From the NCBI GenBank assembly GCA_037962975.1, contig CM075671.1:11083001-11147000 (forward strand): 64,000 nucleotides of DNA, written 5' to 3'. The notes beneath the pieces are model-generated. The model saw nothing but the letters and a program-made list of their open reading frames with translations. It searched no databases and was not told the DNA's origin. Origin of the DNA: Clitoria ternatea (lineage: Eukaryota; Streptophyta; Magnoliopsida; Fabales; Fabaceae). Shown here piece by piece: positions 1 to 13,252 of the stretch; the stretch's first letter is position 1, and the number at the start of each line of letters is the position of its first letter. The position numbers and the translations under genes are program-made.

Positions 1-466
1 CGGAACCACCACTAAACCAGTAAGCCAATCTTTCAGTCAATGGTCCAGATTCTTCCATAAATAATTGAGCAGCTACCCCCAAATTACCCTTTCAATTTTT
101 TGGTTTAATGACCAACCACATATATCAGGCATTAAATTTCACCACAAAAACAATCCTTATCATTAAATTGATACAACACCCCGGACCCGCCTTGATTAAA
201 TCTAAAGCTTAAATTAATTTCCATATGAAGAAACCAATTCCTTAGTAATTTACAACCCTTTATTATTTTTACATGTTTTAGTGACTTTTTAAGAGTTATC
301 AAGTACAAAGAAGCCATAAAACATTGCTAAGATCTAGACACTAGACAGCCAACATAAGAGAGTATACCCTTTTGTATATAGACCCATTTTCCCTTGAGGC
401 ATGTTTTAGATCATAGTTTAAAGCAGGGAGAAAAACAAAAACACATCATAGACTGCTCAATCCAAA
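1..466. other. Upstream non-coding sequence
   Basis: AT-rich sequence with no convincing gene. A possible TATA element (TATATA, 375-380) lies about 87 bases before the start codon of the next gene and could belong to its promoter. The only longer open frame, on the minus strand, has no recognisable domain. Confidence 0.5.
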
Positions 467-1054
467 ATGCTCAATGATAATTCCAATCATGTCTCAGTTG
501 AGAAGTCCTTCAGAATAAAGCAGAATGATAGGTTCTTCTCCAGGCTAATGGCAAAAGAAACCTCCATGGCCAATGCTTCCTCAAGGGTATTGTACTATGG
601 AGAAACATCAATTGCAGTTCCTTTCACGTGGGAGGCACAACCAGGCACCCCAAAACACCCTTCATCAGAAACCTCTCTTCCTCCACTCACACCCCCACCT
701 TCATATCATTCCAATTCCAAGTCCATTAGCAAAAGAAGAAACTCAAAGGGCAACAACAACAACATATTTTCATGTTTTTTTGGAAGGTTTTCTAGCTCAA
801 GAAAGGAGGCTCATGTGTCACCAACCTCATCTAGATCATCTTCCTCCTCCTCATCATCTTCATGGTCATTGGTATATCCATCATACAACTCATATTCCAT
901 CGGTGACCACAAAGATCAAGGAAATCTCTCTTTCTCACGCTCAACAACAGTTCACTCTTTCCTGAAACATGATAACGAGGCTTCAAATGGATTTAGAGGT
1001 TGCTACCCTTTTGGGGCCATAAAGAATGCAAGTGTAAGCCATGGATCAGTCTGA
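467..1054 (+). CDS. DUF688-type protein, 195 aa
   Basis: Single-exon gene of 195 codons. Function is unknown; plant proteins of the DUF688 group share a short conserved motif followed by low-complexity sequence. Here the motif VPFTWEAQPGTPKH is at residues 51-64, directly followed by a Pro-rich stretch (LPPLTPPP, residues 71-78). A basic segment (KRRNSKG, about 89-95), an Asn run and a Ser-rich block (about 116-132, with nine Ser in a row) follow. No signal peptide or membrane segment is seen, and the basic segment could favour the nucleus. The first ATG of the frame was chosen; a possible TATA element lies upstream at 375-380. The Ser run is encoded by a TCN-rich microsatellite and is likely to vary in length. 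The family call rests on the VPFTWEAQPGTPK motif alone; the function is not inferred. Confidence 0.75.
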   Translation: MLNDNSNHVSVEKSFRIKQNDRFFSRLMAKETSMANASSRVLYYGETSIAVPFTWEAQPGTPKHPSSETSLPPLTPPPSYHSNSKSISKRRNSKGNNNNIFSCFFGRFSSSRKEAHVSPTSSRSSSSSSSSSWSLVYPSYNSYSIGDHKDQGNLSFSRSTTVHSFLKHDNEASNGFRGCYPFGAIKNASVSHGSV

Positions 1055-3948
1055 TTTACTTGTGAAGAAGGTAACTTTTGGTTAGAAACTGTTACTAATT
1101 TTCTACATGGTTTACATCTCTCGGAATATCTTTGAAAATGTAATTTGTTTGGATGGTGACTTTTGTGGGCTTAAATGTGTCGGAGTTTGATATGATGATA
1201 TCAAATCTCATGGTCATGATTAACACTGTATATGCTTTAATTTACTACTTTTTTAGTATTATTATATACTACTTTATTTTAATTAATAAAATTGGGTCCT
1301 CTAAATGTTCAATTATATCATGTCTAGATATGTGCTAGTTGCTTGCTAATTATATACACCCCTAATTGGAACCAATTCTAAGTTTCTAACGGTATAAAAA
1401 TAATTAGAGTTGAATGCATTTTATTGTATTTGTCGATTTTTTTTAAACGAAGAACTACAACAAAACATCACTTGACCTGGGATCATTCGTGAGAGCGATT
1501 TGAATATGAGATAATTCTATTTTAGTTATCTTAAATTTAGGTATTATGACTAACTTAATTCTAAAAATAACCATCAACAAGTTACATACATTAAAAAAAA
1601 TTCACAATATTATTACCTAAGATGATGTGCAAACCATGGAGTATTAGAATGTGTAGAATCTATGAAGCCACCAAAGTGGGATGAAAATTAAAGTGAGAAT
1701 TGTCTATTTTAGTAAAGTCTTTTATATAAAAAAAGTTAAACTTCTAATAACATATTTAGAGGATTCAACTAACTCTCAACTCTACCAAACATTTTCAGTT
1801 CAACATTAAAATTCTTCTTATAAATGATAGTAGCAATTTTCAACCTTACAATTATATATGAGATAATTATAAAAAAATGTTGTTTAAAGTGACATTACTC
1901 AGAATAATTATGTCACTTTTTTTTTTAAAGTTGAGTTTTATATTTTAGTTTTGATTATTGATAATAAAATTTAGTGTATATTATTTGTGTGGTTGTATTG
2001 GAAAACTACTGTTGACATATGATATGAGTGTGCATATATAAGTAGAATGGGTTGGTGCATGTAATTAAGGTTTAGTAGTGAGCATGTGGTTTCCTTCTTC
2101 CTTGACACAAAACATATATACCGACAGCAATTCCCTGAACTTGCATTTAACAATTTCTGATATGGCATCAGCATTTATATGAATACACACCAACCTACTT
2201 TTGCATTGAAGCCCTTAGCTCAGTTTTCATTTTTTGATTGCAAATTTCTATTTGCCATACATAAAAAATATAACCCATTTGAGTTTGAGTTGAGATAAAT
2301 TACTGTAGATAACTAATCCTCTTCCTATCACCACGATTATAATTCCTAAGATTCACTTTTATTTTATGATTAAAATATTTTACTTTATTGCACACTCCCA
2401 TTAGATTTTTATACAACTTATATTTTGCATGATATTATTTATTGAATTTTTTATCGTGAACTATTGAAAATTTGTTGAAAACAGTGTTTAAATTATTTAT
2501 ATTTATTAAAATGGAGTACATTAACATATTTTTTAAAAAATAACCTATTTAATTTATAAAAAAATTATTTATATTTATATTATATTCAAACGAGTTAATA
2601 TGTTATGTAATTAATATTATATAAGAATAATACAGTAGGAGCGTCTGGATTTATGAAATAGGCTAAGGAGAAATGTACATTATCCTAAAAATCCTCTAAC
2701 TATTTTAAAAAATAGTAATAAATAAATAAATAAATACGTTGTCTTAAAAATATAAAAAATATTCAATTCTTTCTTAAATTAATAACTATAAAGATTTGTA
2801 TAAAGATGATGTAAAGATATATGATTTAAATAAATAAATAAATAGGTTCTAGTTTCTAGCTAGAAATAGCCCTTTCTTTTCGTCAATAGTGATAGACTTT
2901 TTTTTGGGATCAACTCAGTAAAAAGTTATAGCCTTTAGTTTCTTTTTTTTTTCCATGTACTAAAAATAAGGAGAGGGAATTGGTTTTTTGGTAATAGAAT
3001 CTTTGTTTTGGTGCTAACATTTTATTCTTGCCATACCAAGTCGATTTTTTTACTACAACCTAATCGAATCTTTTTTTTTTGGGTAACAAATCGAATCTTA
3101 TTTAACTAAAAAAACAAATCATTTTCTTGTCCATTAATGTTGTAAGCCCAGAAGGCTCGAAAAGAGAATACAACTGCACAAAAAGCCCATTATAATCTAC
3201 CAAAAATATTCAAAACAAAAACAAAAGCAAACATTCAAACATTCAACTAGAATTATGATGTCACATCCATAGCCAAGACCCTCTTTTTGTAAGGGTCTAG
3301 CTCAGTTATATTCTATGGCCCATATAATTGCTTAATCATATTTCATTATTATATTTAGCCTGTATATTTTGACTGTTAGCATCGTATCCTCGACAAACGA
3401 CATTAATTACCAGATTAGACCCTAAACAAATTTGAGATATCGTACTTTCATTCCATTATATATTTTTAATAATGGTAGCTGAAAAGAGATATTATAAAAC
3501 TACAAAGAAAAGAAAAATAAAATTAACCAGCAGTTAAATATGGAAGTCCTCATGAACTATTTGTACATGTCAAAATCGAACATAAAAATAAATCTATAAC
3601 TGAATAGGCTTTGTAACGAAACAGAGACATAAAAAATAACTTGGTGCATGTCGACATATAAAAAGAAAAGAAAAAGAGTGGAATAATAATCATATTAATA
3701 ATTAAAATTGCAATAAAGGGAAAGTCACAAATAAACGAACTTGTACATCAAACAATACCTCCTTCCTGAGCCATGACAAAGCTCTTACCCTGCAACTTCA
3801 ACTCCATCAACATTTTCACTAAATAGAAGCAAAACAAGTAGTACACTTAAAACAACAATTAAACAAGACAAAAAGAGACAACATAAGTCGTTTGACAACT
3901 TAGTTATTACACTACACAGGTATGCATGTATTCTTAACACAATAATGA
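1055..3948. other. Intergenic, no gene seen
   Basis: AT-rich sequence between the DUF688-type gene and the peroxidase. Short open frames on both strands (for example 1153-1338 and 1971-2174) show no known domain or protein-like composition. Homopolymer T and A runs are frequent. The last 200 bases or so should include the 3' UTR of the minus-strand peroxidase. Confidence 0.5.
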
Positions 3949-5501
3949 CTAGTTGACCCTTCTACAATTCTTTCTTATCTCTCCTTTGGAACCAGTGAGG
4001 GGGGTGATGTCACCCATCTTGATCATGGCAGTGGCAAAATCAGAGAAAAAAGAGCTTGGGTTGTTGATGTAGGCTTGCACTATGGAGTCAGTGGAGCCTC
4101 CATTGAAGAGCTGTTGGTCAGAGTGAAGGAGACCCTTTTTCTGAATGAGGTTACTGAAGTAGTGGTTGTCAAAGAAAGTGGGAGTGGTGAGGTCAAGGGG
4201 TGCCAAGTTGTTGTCCCCAGACCCTGAGGCTCTGGGGCAAGTAGATTGCCTCGAACGAGCAAAAGATGTGTCTATGTTGCTCTCGTTGTAGATCCGAGCC
4301 CTAAAGCTGGTGCACCTTGCCTGTCCAATTGTATGTCCCCCTAGTGTGGAAACCATCAAACCAAGATATGAGTCATGATCCAATCAATGAACTTTTTGGG
4401 AAGTGACATGAGAAACACTTGCATTAAAAAATGACAACCCCAAATCCTTATAAAATAGATATTCACCGATAGGTCATATTTTATGTAAAAATTTAAATCA
4501 TATAAGAGAGTTGATACGAAACTTTTAACAAAATTTATTACACCATATTAATGATAACTTTTAATTAATGAAAAGATAACTATTAACTTATATTAACCAA
4601 AAAGAAGTTAAACTCTATTTTAATATCATGTCAATATTTCATTTTAAAATCAATTAACAATAAGAAAAGTAGTTTAATACTTAAACTATACTTCATATTA
4701 TGAGGTAAACGATAAAAGAAGTAGAGTAACAGATATTTAAATCATGTAACATAATAATATTATATTACATACCGGATAAGGCAACCATGTCTTTGGTGGA
4801 AAGTCCAAGAGCATTGAATCTGGAGATGAGTTGGTTGAGGTTTGAAGTGGGTGGTGGAATGCCGTTGTTGGCAGCAGATAGGCTAGCTGTGTGAGAGTCT
4901 CTTCTTCCAAGTTTCACATCCCATGTTGGCCCTCCAAGCTGTTCAAATGATTCATATGAATGAATTACTATGAAAAAAAAGGGTGAATGAATGAATGAAT
5001 TAATAAATACCTTGACAACAGAGTCTCTGGCGGCAATGGCAAGGATGTCAGCACAGGAGACTACACCTGGGCAAACATGTTCCACTGCTGACTTGATTTT
5101 GTCGATCACTTCGAATCCACGAGCAGAGTTCCTATTCGGAGCTGCATTCTTCTCTCCACTCAAGCTTGATGTGTCATCAAGTAGAACCGACCCATCACAA
5201 CCCTGCAAATACCAGTCTAAATATTAAATATACATTACATGCATGAATAAGAGAGGAGGAGAGGGAGAGAGTAAATTACATTAACAAAGCAATCGTGGAA
5301 GAACAAACGTAGGAGAGAAGCACCCATGCGCGCCTCCTTAGATATGGCAGATTCCACGGTGCATTTCACAGTGTCAAAGAGTTTTGGGCAAGAACTATAG
5401 TAGAAGTTTGTGGAAAGAGATGCATTAGCATTCCCAATCCCAAACACAAGAACCAAAAGGGCCAAACTAATCATAAAGGTGGAACAAAACGAATTAGCCA
5501 T
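3949..5501 (-). CDS. Class III peroxidase (secreted), four exons, 323 aa
   Basis: Secreted haem peroxidase that uses H2O2 to oxidise phenolics and other donors in the cell wall or vacuole. Minus-strand exons: 5501-5280, 5202-5011, 4938-4773 and 4340-3949, all with GT-AG introns (77, 72 and 432 bases). This is the classic four-exon layout of the family, and the frame joins without a break to give 323 aa. An N-terminal signal peptide (MANSFCSTFMISLALLVLVFG) is followed by the mature start near SLSTNFYYSSCP. The distal haem site is RLFFHDCFV with NGCDGS across intron 1. The proximal His is in GGHTIGQARC. The expected family cysteines are visible (SSCP, HDC, GCDG, VCPGVVSC, QARC, STCP, KNC). The start at 5501 was preferred over in-frame ATGs at 5510 and 5543 because the 5543 ATG abuts the TATA box and ATGGCT is the better context. 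No sign of inactivation. The natural donor substrate cannot be told from sequence. Confidence 0.93.
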
Positions 5502-5542
5502 AGCTTGCATGTGCTTGAGGAATAAGACCCGTGGAAGTGTCA

Positions 5543-5552
5543 TTTATATATA
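5543..5552 (-). promoter_or_regulatory. TATA box of the first peroxidase
   Basis: On the minus strand the sequence reads TATATATAAATG. It lies about 42 bases before the chosen start codon at 5501, which fits a plant TATA box with a very short leader. The ATG at its 3' end is therefore unlikely to be in the transcript. Confidence 0.6.
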
Positions 5553-8410
5553 TGGCCAATCCAGTAGCAAGGTTAATTTGTCAATGTGAGATTGAATCTC
5601 AAGGTGCTTTGTCTCTTGGCTATTACCTAACCTAACACGCAGTCCTTAACAAAGTCATCAATGCATGGCGTCTTTACTTGACTTGTTATTTGTTTGATTT
5701 AATCAATTCATAAATAACAAAGTGAAGCAGGTTCACTTTATTATCTATGAACCAAACACTACGCTGCCGGCTTCCCTTCATTTGTCAACATGTTGGCAAT
5801 TAGTAGTTAGTAAACTTTATTTCTTCTCAGGGTCTCATCGTAGTGTTAATTGCATGGTATATACTACTCCCTAAACCCTAAAGCACTTTTTTTTTTTAAT
5901 TTTCAATAACTATTTATTGTTTTATTTTCTTATATACTCTCATTTAAATCTCTCTTAAATTCAGTGAAAATTAAGAAATAGTCTGTAAATTTAGTCAAAA
6001 TTTTAATAAGCATATAAAAGTTGGTCTTGGTTACAAGTTGTTTGAAGGGATTTCATTTTTCTTTTCCAGCGAGTTATACAAAAATCACAATTTTACCAGC
6101 TTAAAGGCATGTAATTTTGGTTAGTTATTATTTATCAATTCCTCTCGTATACCTGTTTTAATTTAGTTCTTTTGTTTTTTCTGGTATAAATTGAAAGCTC
6201 CTTATTTGTTTTCATATATAATTTAATTAACCATACGCATTACATTAATTTTTACGCATATAAGTGAAGTATAAATAATTTTAGACTCATACATAAATTA
6301 TGGCAAATGTGATTTAGATGACAATAATTTTTATTCTGACGATTGAATTTTTTTAAAAATAATTATTTAGTAAAACGTTACTAAATGGTATAACATCATT
6401 ACTGTACGTAGCACACATTGGTGTAAGATAAGAAATGTAGATTTATTTAAAAATTTCCACATCCTATTCAAACTTTTCAATTAACATCATACTACTACTA
6501 GTACCTCATTTTTATCTGTGTATCTTTGGCGATTAACATTTTCAATATTATTACACAAGCTAAATTAAAGTTCTATATAAGTATCAATAAACCAAATAGT
6601 GGAAGTAAAGATTATTGTGATATTCTTGGAATTTGTGGTTGGCTAAAATTAATTGAGAATTTTATTTTAATAAAAACGGGTAAATAGTGTGATTTAATTA
6701 ATGATATTTAATGTGATTAATTGTTAATAGAAATAGACACCTATTTTTTTTTATCTGTGTGAATAATGTGTGCTTAATCTCTAAATTTATAGTGAAAGAG
6801 GTTTAGGGTTAATAAATAGTTTGGTTAGCTATTTTTCGCCATTAAAAGAAAATTGGGCTATATAATATAGGGTTAATCTCTAAGGTTTGTTTCATTAATA
6901 ACCTAGAATTTGAAGGGTTGTGCTTAGGCAAAAGATTGGTCGTCTCTAATCAGAATTCTAAATTCATATAAATATATTTTTGATTGATATAACTTTTTTG
7001 CAAATAGACTTAAACACATGAATAGAGTTTACCCTCAAAACTAGTATATTATATTGAAGAGTCTTATGAGTTATGTGACAATTAAATTAAGGATCTATTT
7101 AGTAATCAATAGATGAAAACAGAAAAATCTAAAACAATTAATTTTATACCCCACTAAACTTCAGAGAAAAATTACTGGTAGAACGGTCTGTGAAATTGGT
7201 TTCATATGTTTCCCGTCAAACAAATTAACTGGTAGAATATACTCATGATTTAGAGAGGAAAATTACAATATTAAATGTTTCCCCATTGAATTAAATAAAG
7301 ATGTATTAATGTGCTGGTTAAGTCTAAGGAAGAAAGTAAAGGGTGTGATGGTCAAAGCCGAGTTGTTATTAAGGAGAAGGAATCAGAAAGCAGATTTTTC
7401 TTTCTTCCTGCCTGGAGATTCTTGGGGGTTGTTGAAGTTTTGTAAACCAGAACAGCACTGGCTCGTAACTCAAAATTTTAACAAATAGGTTTAAATATGG
7501 TCCTTGTTATTAAAATCATACTATTATTTTTAACTTCTATTAAAATTATAAATATACATAGTATAATTATCAACAAAGAGTTGCCAGAGTTGGTAATGAG
7601 TGTTTAGTAGGGTTTAAGTATAGGAATTCAAATCTTGTCATTAAGTTTGACACTGGGATAGAAATCTCACTTTCATGATTTTTAACATCATGAATTTTTG
7701 TGTGATGAGTTATTACACCTTCGATTTAAATATAAGATAAGAATAATGGTCGGAAATAGTTATTTACACTAATGATATTAAATAATTTATATAATATCTT
7801 AAAATATCTATAATATTATATATAAAGATGATATATTTAGTAGATAAACATTTAATAACATTGAAAAATATAATTTTATTTATATTAAGAGACCAAAAAA
7901 TTTTATTAAAATTTATTTTTATTTAAAACCAAAAGTAATATTAAAATATACTTCCTTTGTTTCTATTTAACTATTTAGAGAGAAAAATTACACATTAAAA
8001 AATATAGTTAAGATTATTAATTTTTATAAAATAATTAATTATTTCCTTATTTTATTCTTATTTCTTATTTATTTATTACATTTAAAAAATTTCACTTTTA
8101 ATAACAATAATGATAGTATTAAAATAACAACAAGTCATGTTCTCTTAAAATTTTAAATAAACAATTAATACTCTTTTAAAATTGTAAACAAAGAGTTAAA
8201 TAAAGATAAAGTGTTTATCTTTAAATATACAATTAAATACAAACGGAAGGAAGGAGTAATTATTTGTTTCCTTATATTTAATATTAGTAAAATTTACGTC
8301 ACTTCAATACTTGTCAAGAATTAATAAAGTACATGATTATTTAATTTATAAATATTAAAATAAATAATATTTTCTAAACGCTCATATAGAAAAGTATATT
8401 TTCAAATATA

Positions 8411-8441
<31 letters not shown>

Positions 8442-9570
8442 AAAGTCTGTGATTAAGAATTTATATAACGACTACAGTAAGTTAAGTGTTAGTAAATAAG
8501 TGAACTCATGATTAGCTGGCAAATATTACGTCTTTGAAAATGAATTAAGAGAGAACCATGATAGTCTTCAGTCCTAATATTTAGTTTACTACTCTTGGTC
8601 TAAAGAAAGAATCATTGCGATTAACGTATAAATCTAATGAAAAAGTTACACATATAGCTTTTTAAATTGAAAAACAAAACCGTAGAATTAACCCTGTAGA
8701 CAACGAAATGTTAAGTAAACGTGATGATTGAACATTTCCATCATCAAATTTTTGTGAATGAAAATTTAAAGACTTTACAATCAATTTCTTATTGTTTCAT
8801 AGACTAACAACTAGGACAAAGAAAGAAAAATATATACATATTATGAAAAAGGTTTTGTTAGGTGAAGGTAAAAGAAGTAAATCTAGATTGAATGACAATT
8901 ATGATTAAAAATATTTTTAAAGTTATATAATCACTTTAAAAGTTATATGATTTTTTAAAAGCCTTATATAACTAGTATATTTTAATTTCGATCATCTATG
9001 ATATAATCTAATAGTTGAAATTTAATCTTTTCATATTTTACATTTTTCATGTAAAAAAATCTTTCTTATGAAATGCATCGTGACACACGTAATTTTTTTA
9101 GGGTAGAATTGATATTCTTTCCACTTTGGAGAGCTCAAACCGCAATTCTTCTATTAAATTAGTAAATTAGTCGTAATATCATAATTTCATAGTTTCTACT
9201 TTCCAGCTTACTATTCAAACTTTTATATGTATATATATATTGAAATAGTTGACATCTACATACGCGCATGGTGTAGCTAGGGTGCCTAATCCAAATTAAT
9301 TAAAGAAATTAAAAGGCATGCTAGCCGTGAGCAGTGTGTCCTTTGGAAAATTAGGAGGAGATTAAGGTTTATAATTATTGGGTTTGACCACTATGATAGG
9401 TTATTGCTTGCCGTTTGATCATTAAAAAGTGCAAGCCATGCACATTTTGGAATATTTCAACTTTGACCCAGTATTACCAATCCCTTTTCATTAAGATAAT
9501 TTGTATGTCAAGCCTTTGAATCCTCATCTCCAAAGCTTAACTAATACCATTTACTATTCAATGGTAGATC
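5553..9570. other. Long AT-rich intergenic stretch, no gene seen
   Basis: About 4 kb with no long open frame and no recognisable protein remnant on either strand. It contains an AT microsatellite at about 8407-8441 (alternating TA with a TGTA interruption) and many A/T runs. The first few hundred bases are the upstream region of the peroxidase. Confidence 0.5.
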
Positions 9571-9800
9571 TAGCGTGTGTTTCGTTAATTGTTTCATTAG
9601 CAAATGAAATTAAAAGATAACATCTAATGTCTATTTAGTATGCAGTTGAGAAATAGAGTTATGAAAATATAAAAATTTAAAGGTTAATATTAATCATTTA
9701 CGTAATTCGAAATAATAAAACTCTATTTAACCGTAATATCTTTTTCTTCTTACTTCCAAACCTCTATTTGCAACTACCCCATATTTAAACAAACACACTA
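9571..9800. mobile_element. MITE-like element with short inverted ends
   Basis: The left end reads TAGCGTGTGTTTCGTT. The right end, reverse complemented, reads TAGTGTGTTTGTTTAA, so the ends pair imperfectly. The 230-bp AT-rich body has no coding capacity. Size and ends fit a small non-autonomous DNA transposon. No clear target duplication was found, so the class is open. Confidence 0.35.
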
Positions 9801-11169
9801 TTAGTATCCCCTTGGTAAAGTTTGAGAAATGGAATTTAAAAAATAAAAATCAAATAGTTAATATTGATGTTTTACGTTATTTAAGACAATTAAATGAATC
9901 AATAATTTTTTTTCTTTTTTAATTGATCAAATAAAAATTTAATTAACCAACCAACCAAACAACCCCTCAAAATGTATCCATTTGCGAACAACATTGGATT
10001 TGGCAACCCTAAAGCAAACAAACACCAGTGGTTTGACATAACTAATATTTGTGTCCACCGGACTACAAATGTTTGATTTTTCTCGATCATTTTTGGTTTG
10101 AAACACTAAAGTATAACATTTAATGTTAATTTTTCATTTTTTTTCAAATAAAAGCTTTTTTGTTTCCTGATTCTTTGATTTAATTACCTTAAGATTAACT
10201 GACAGTAAAATCGATATAAATAATCGCATATCAACACATTTTATTAATGAACTTTTTTTTTTGTCATTGGTTAAATTTATTTAAAATTATAAAATCACGT
10301 GTGATATTGCCCATTAAATAAGGAGTGAGAGCCACCTAATTTGACTAAAAATCCAAGTTAATAATTGTATACGGGATCAGAGATTTTAATCATTGAAAAT
10401 TTGAAAATCTCAATTAGTTGTTAATTTTAAAAAATAACATTTAATTTAGTATAACATGACCTTAAAAAATTATATTACAAAATGACTAAAATTAGTAATT
10501 TGTATCATATTAAGAATTGATTTAAAATTGTTAAAGGTTTAATCCAGGACTAAAATATTCTACCCATAAAGACACTAGCTTAAAGATTTGCTCCACCTAA
10601 TTTTGTGATTCATAATATATTGTCAATAACAAAGTTAAAGTGGCTTGTTTGGCTTACAATCTATTTGGTTCAAATTTGAGATGAGAAATGAAGGAAAATT
10701 AATGAAGGGGTGAGAGATTTAATGATGAGAATGCTAGGGAGTTTAACAGTTCCCCCTCTCATTCTCTCTAAAAAAATCACTTTTTGAGAGGGGAGATAAA
10801 TCCTTCAAATAATATTAATTTGATATTATTTCTCCTCATTAATTCCTTATAAAATTATTGAATCAAATAAGTTGAAATATTTTAAAAAAGGAAATAAAAT
10901 TAGATCAATAGGACAAAAGTACCTCAATTTATATAGAAGGTTCAAAGATTTTGGTACAATATTCGGTTCAACCAAATTTGATTAATGTATAATTGATTTT
11001 AAAGGTAAAAGTAACTCCAATTTACTTTCTCTTCAATCCAAACATAATGAAATAAAATTTGATCCTTATATGTAAAGTTTGAACATTTTCTTTTATCAGT
11101 AAAAAAACACAAGCATACCTTAACGTCAAAATAATTACAAACCTGAAAGACATACGAAAGACTCTATAT
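9801..11169. other. Intergenic, no gene seen
   Basis: AT-rich, no gene recognised. The part at about 10660-10870 has weak internal complementarity (GAGAGG/CCTCTC-type runs) that could be a decayed MITE, but its ends could not be fixed. Confidence 0.4.
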
Positions 11170-11480
11170 ACTATTCTATAAAAAATTTAGAGAAGTCTTT
11201 CATTTGAGACTTAAGCTAAACACAACTTCTAAATTGTATTAATTTCAAACAAGTTAACTAAACAAACATTTTCATTCCTAAAAAAAACATTATTGCGACA
11301 TCCCCAAATCGTCTACATAGTAGCAAACCACATAGCAGTAAGACCATGCTTAGTTCTAAATCTATTACCCAGCCCCAAAAATGCTTCAAAATTGTTTTTA
11401 CACTCATTTTATATAACCGAGTAGAAACCCAACCAATCATAACATTTAAAGTTTTAAACATTATACCTTGGAGGATCAAA
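11170..11480 (-). mobile_element. Decayed LINE (non-LTR retrotransposon) 3' fragment
   Basis: On the minus strand, about 11480 down to 11170, a frame with several stops reads WLGF ... GLTAMWFATM, a stop, then TIWGCRNNVFFRNE. This resembles the region after the reverse transcriptase in plant LINEs, where a Trp-rich segment is followed by a W..W..RN.(V/I)F motif. The 102-aa open frame in the neighbouring reading frame (11258-11566) is a shadow of it. Too short and broken to assign to a subfamily. Confidence 0.45.
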
Positions 11481-12033
11481 CATACAAGATCTTTTTTAAG
11501 AAAAAAAAAACTGGTACCAATCAATATAATATATAGATAGCGAATAATTTTAATAGTATATAACATTTTTGTAATAGAATGTTGGTTTTAATTTCACCTA
11601 ATTGTCTGCTAAAGATGCAAAGGATCTCAAACGTTTGGTTGGGTTCACATTGCTATGGTTCGAATTGTCAAAGTTTAGAGTACGATCTCACTGTCTTCTT
11701 AAGGCGTTACTTAAAAAGAGATAACTATTTATCGACAAAAAGAAAAGACAATTGTTTTTTCCCTTTTCTTGATGATTGATTAATCTCTTTCACTTTCACC
11801 GCTTGCTTTATCTTTTTCTTCGTTGACGATGATTTAGGATAATGTTAATGATTCAAACTCCAAGTAGTATAAATGGTTCACAACTTAAAATGACCTCACT
11901 GATTTTATATTTCCTTAATACCCACTACGTACAGTTGTAGACTTCTAATATGTCAATCATTATTACAGGAAAATGATTCAAATCGTTATACAAGATTTGA
12001 ATTCGCTTTCGATCCAAAGAGTAACACGCCTAT

Positions 12034-12279
12034 GAGCACGTTTGGTACTCTCTCTTTCAAATGGAGTTTTACAAACAAAACTCCGTTTGTTGGGGGAGAA
12101 ATTTCAAGGGTGTTTGGTTTGTAGTTGGGAAAACGGAGTTGAGTTGAAGTGAAAAATTTAAAGGTTGATATTAATTCTTTATACCGTTTAAGATAATCAA
12201 AACTTCGTTGACCCGTAGGATAAAAACCCGCTTCCACTTAGGAGAAAAGCTCCGTTGGGGATGTACCCCAAACGTGCTC
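12034..12279. mobile_element. MITE with 12-bp perfect terminal inverted repeats
   Basis: The sequence starts GAGCACGTTTGG and ends CCAAACGTGCTC, a perfect 12-bp inverted pair around a 246-bp non-coding body. This fits a non-autonomous DNA transposon. The target duplication is not clear, so the superfamily is not assigned. The 83-aa open frame inside it is not thought to be a gene. Confidence 0.6.
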
Positions 12280-12432
12280 TTTTTTTTCCCTAACTCCGAA
12301 CCAAACACCCCATATATCATTATTCGTCGATTAATATGAGTGACGAATCAAAATTTGATCATAGGAGACAATTTAATAAAATATGTAAAATTAATAACAA
12401 AAATTATTATCTTCGTTTCATAATATGTAAAT

Positions 12433-13239
12433 TGAACTGGTCTGGACCGGGGTCTAGGATCCGGTGTGGGACCAGCCACAAGGATGCAGATGTTTTTAGG
12501 GTTTGCACACCGGAACTGTGTATATCCGATGTATTAATCCGGTCTCTCAGTGGGAGAGGCCGGTCTTGTTGTCCTGGAGATCCTTCACACCAACGATTCG
12601 CGTTGTAGGAGGGCGAAAGGTGGTGCCACCTGCGAAGATTCTCCGACGCTCAAGTTAGAAGAGTGTTTGAACTGAATGAATACTCAAGCGTGATAACAGT
12701 AAAATGTGAGATAGAATAACGATACCATGCATGTGTGTTGATATGGCTTCTTATAGTTGAACGTAAGAGAAAAAATGAGACGTTGGATGCAGGTGGGTCC
12801 CTTATCTCTGATTGCGTGTATATTGTGTCAATCAAGGTGGCTCGACTTTCAGAATGTGTCAGGAGGGTAGGTCAATTATCAGAGTACAATCCTCCAGAGA
12901 GAGGAGGGGATAATCACCTTTTCCGCATAATCTGCTGACACGCCCCCTTACTTTCTGAAGCCATTGATGTGACGTATTTTGCTACAAACAGTGTCTTCGT
13001 TGATAAGTTATCAAAAGGCTCTTCTCTTGCTATGAGGGAAAAGCTATCAATTATATAAATATCCCGTATCAATGAACATAGAACCGTTACAGCGAAAATG
13101 AATGATGCTGTCATGGAGTGAGGGCGGATGACCAGACAACGGATATCCGGTGTGGTAACATTGAACCTGGACACCGGTTTTCCTTATATGAGGTCAGTCT
13201 GACGTCACAAGTATGGGGGCCGGTATCTAGACCGGATCA
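12433..13239 (-). repeat. 3' LTR of element 1 (left copy)
   Basis: 807 bases, TGAACTGG... to ...CCGGATCA. It appears identical to 23504-24310 when read line against line. The short open frames that occur in pairs in both LTRs are repeats of non-coding sequence, not genes. Confidence 0.95.
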
Positions 13240-13252
13240 TCTGTCCCCTAGC
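13240..13252 (-). other. Polypurine tract of element 1
   Basis: On the minus strand, CTAGGGGACAGA runs directly into the 3' LTR. Element 2 has nearly the same sequence (CTAGGGGACATA) at the matching place. This is the expected start site for plus-strand DNA synthesis. Confidence 0.7.

Noticed and set aside
5502..5543. Upstream in-frame ATGs (5543 and 5510) as the start of the first peroxidase
   Set aside because: The 5543 ATG is the end of the TATA box. The 5510 ATG is possible but has a weaker context; the call at 5501 still gives a full signal peptide.
12336..13174. Several 60-90 codon open frames within the LTR of element 1, repeated at 23497-24245
   Set aside because: The same frames occur in both LTRs on both strands; they are by-products of LTR sequence with no known domain.
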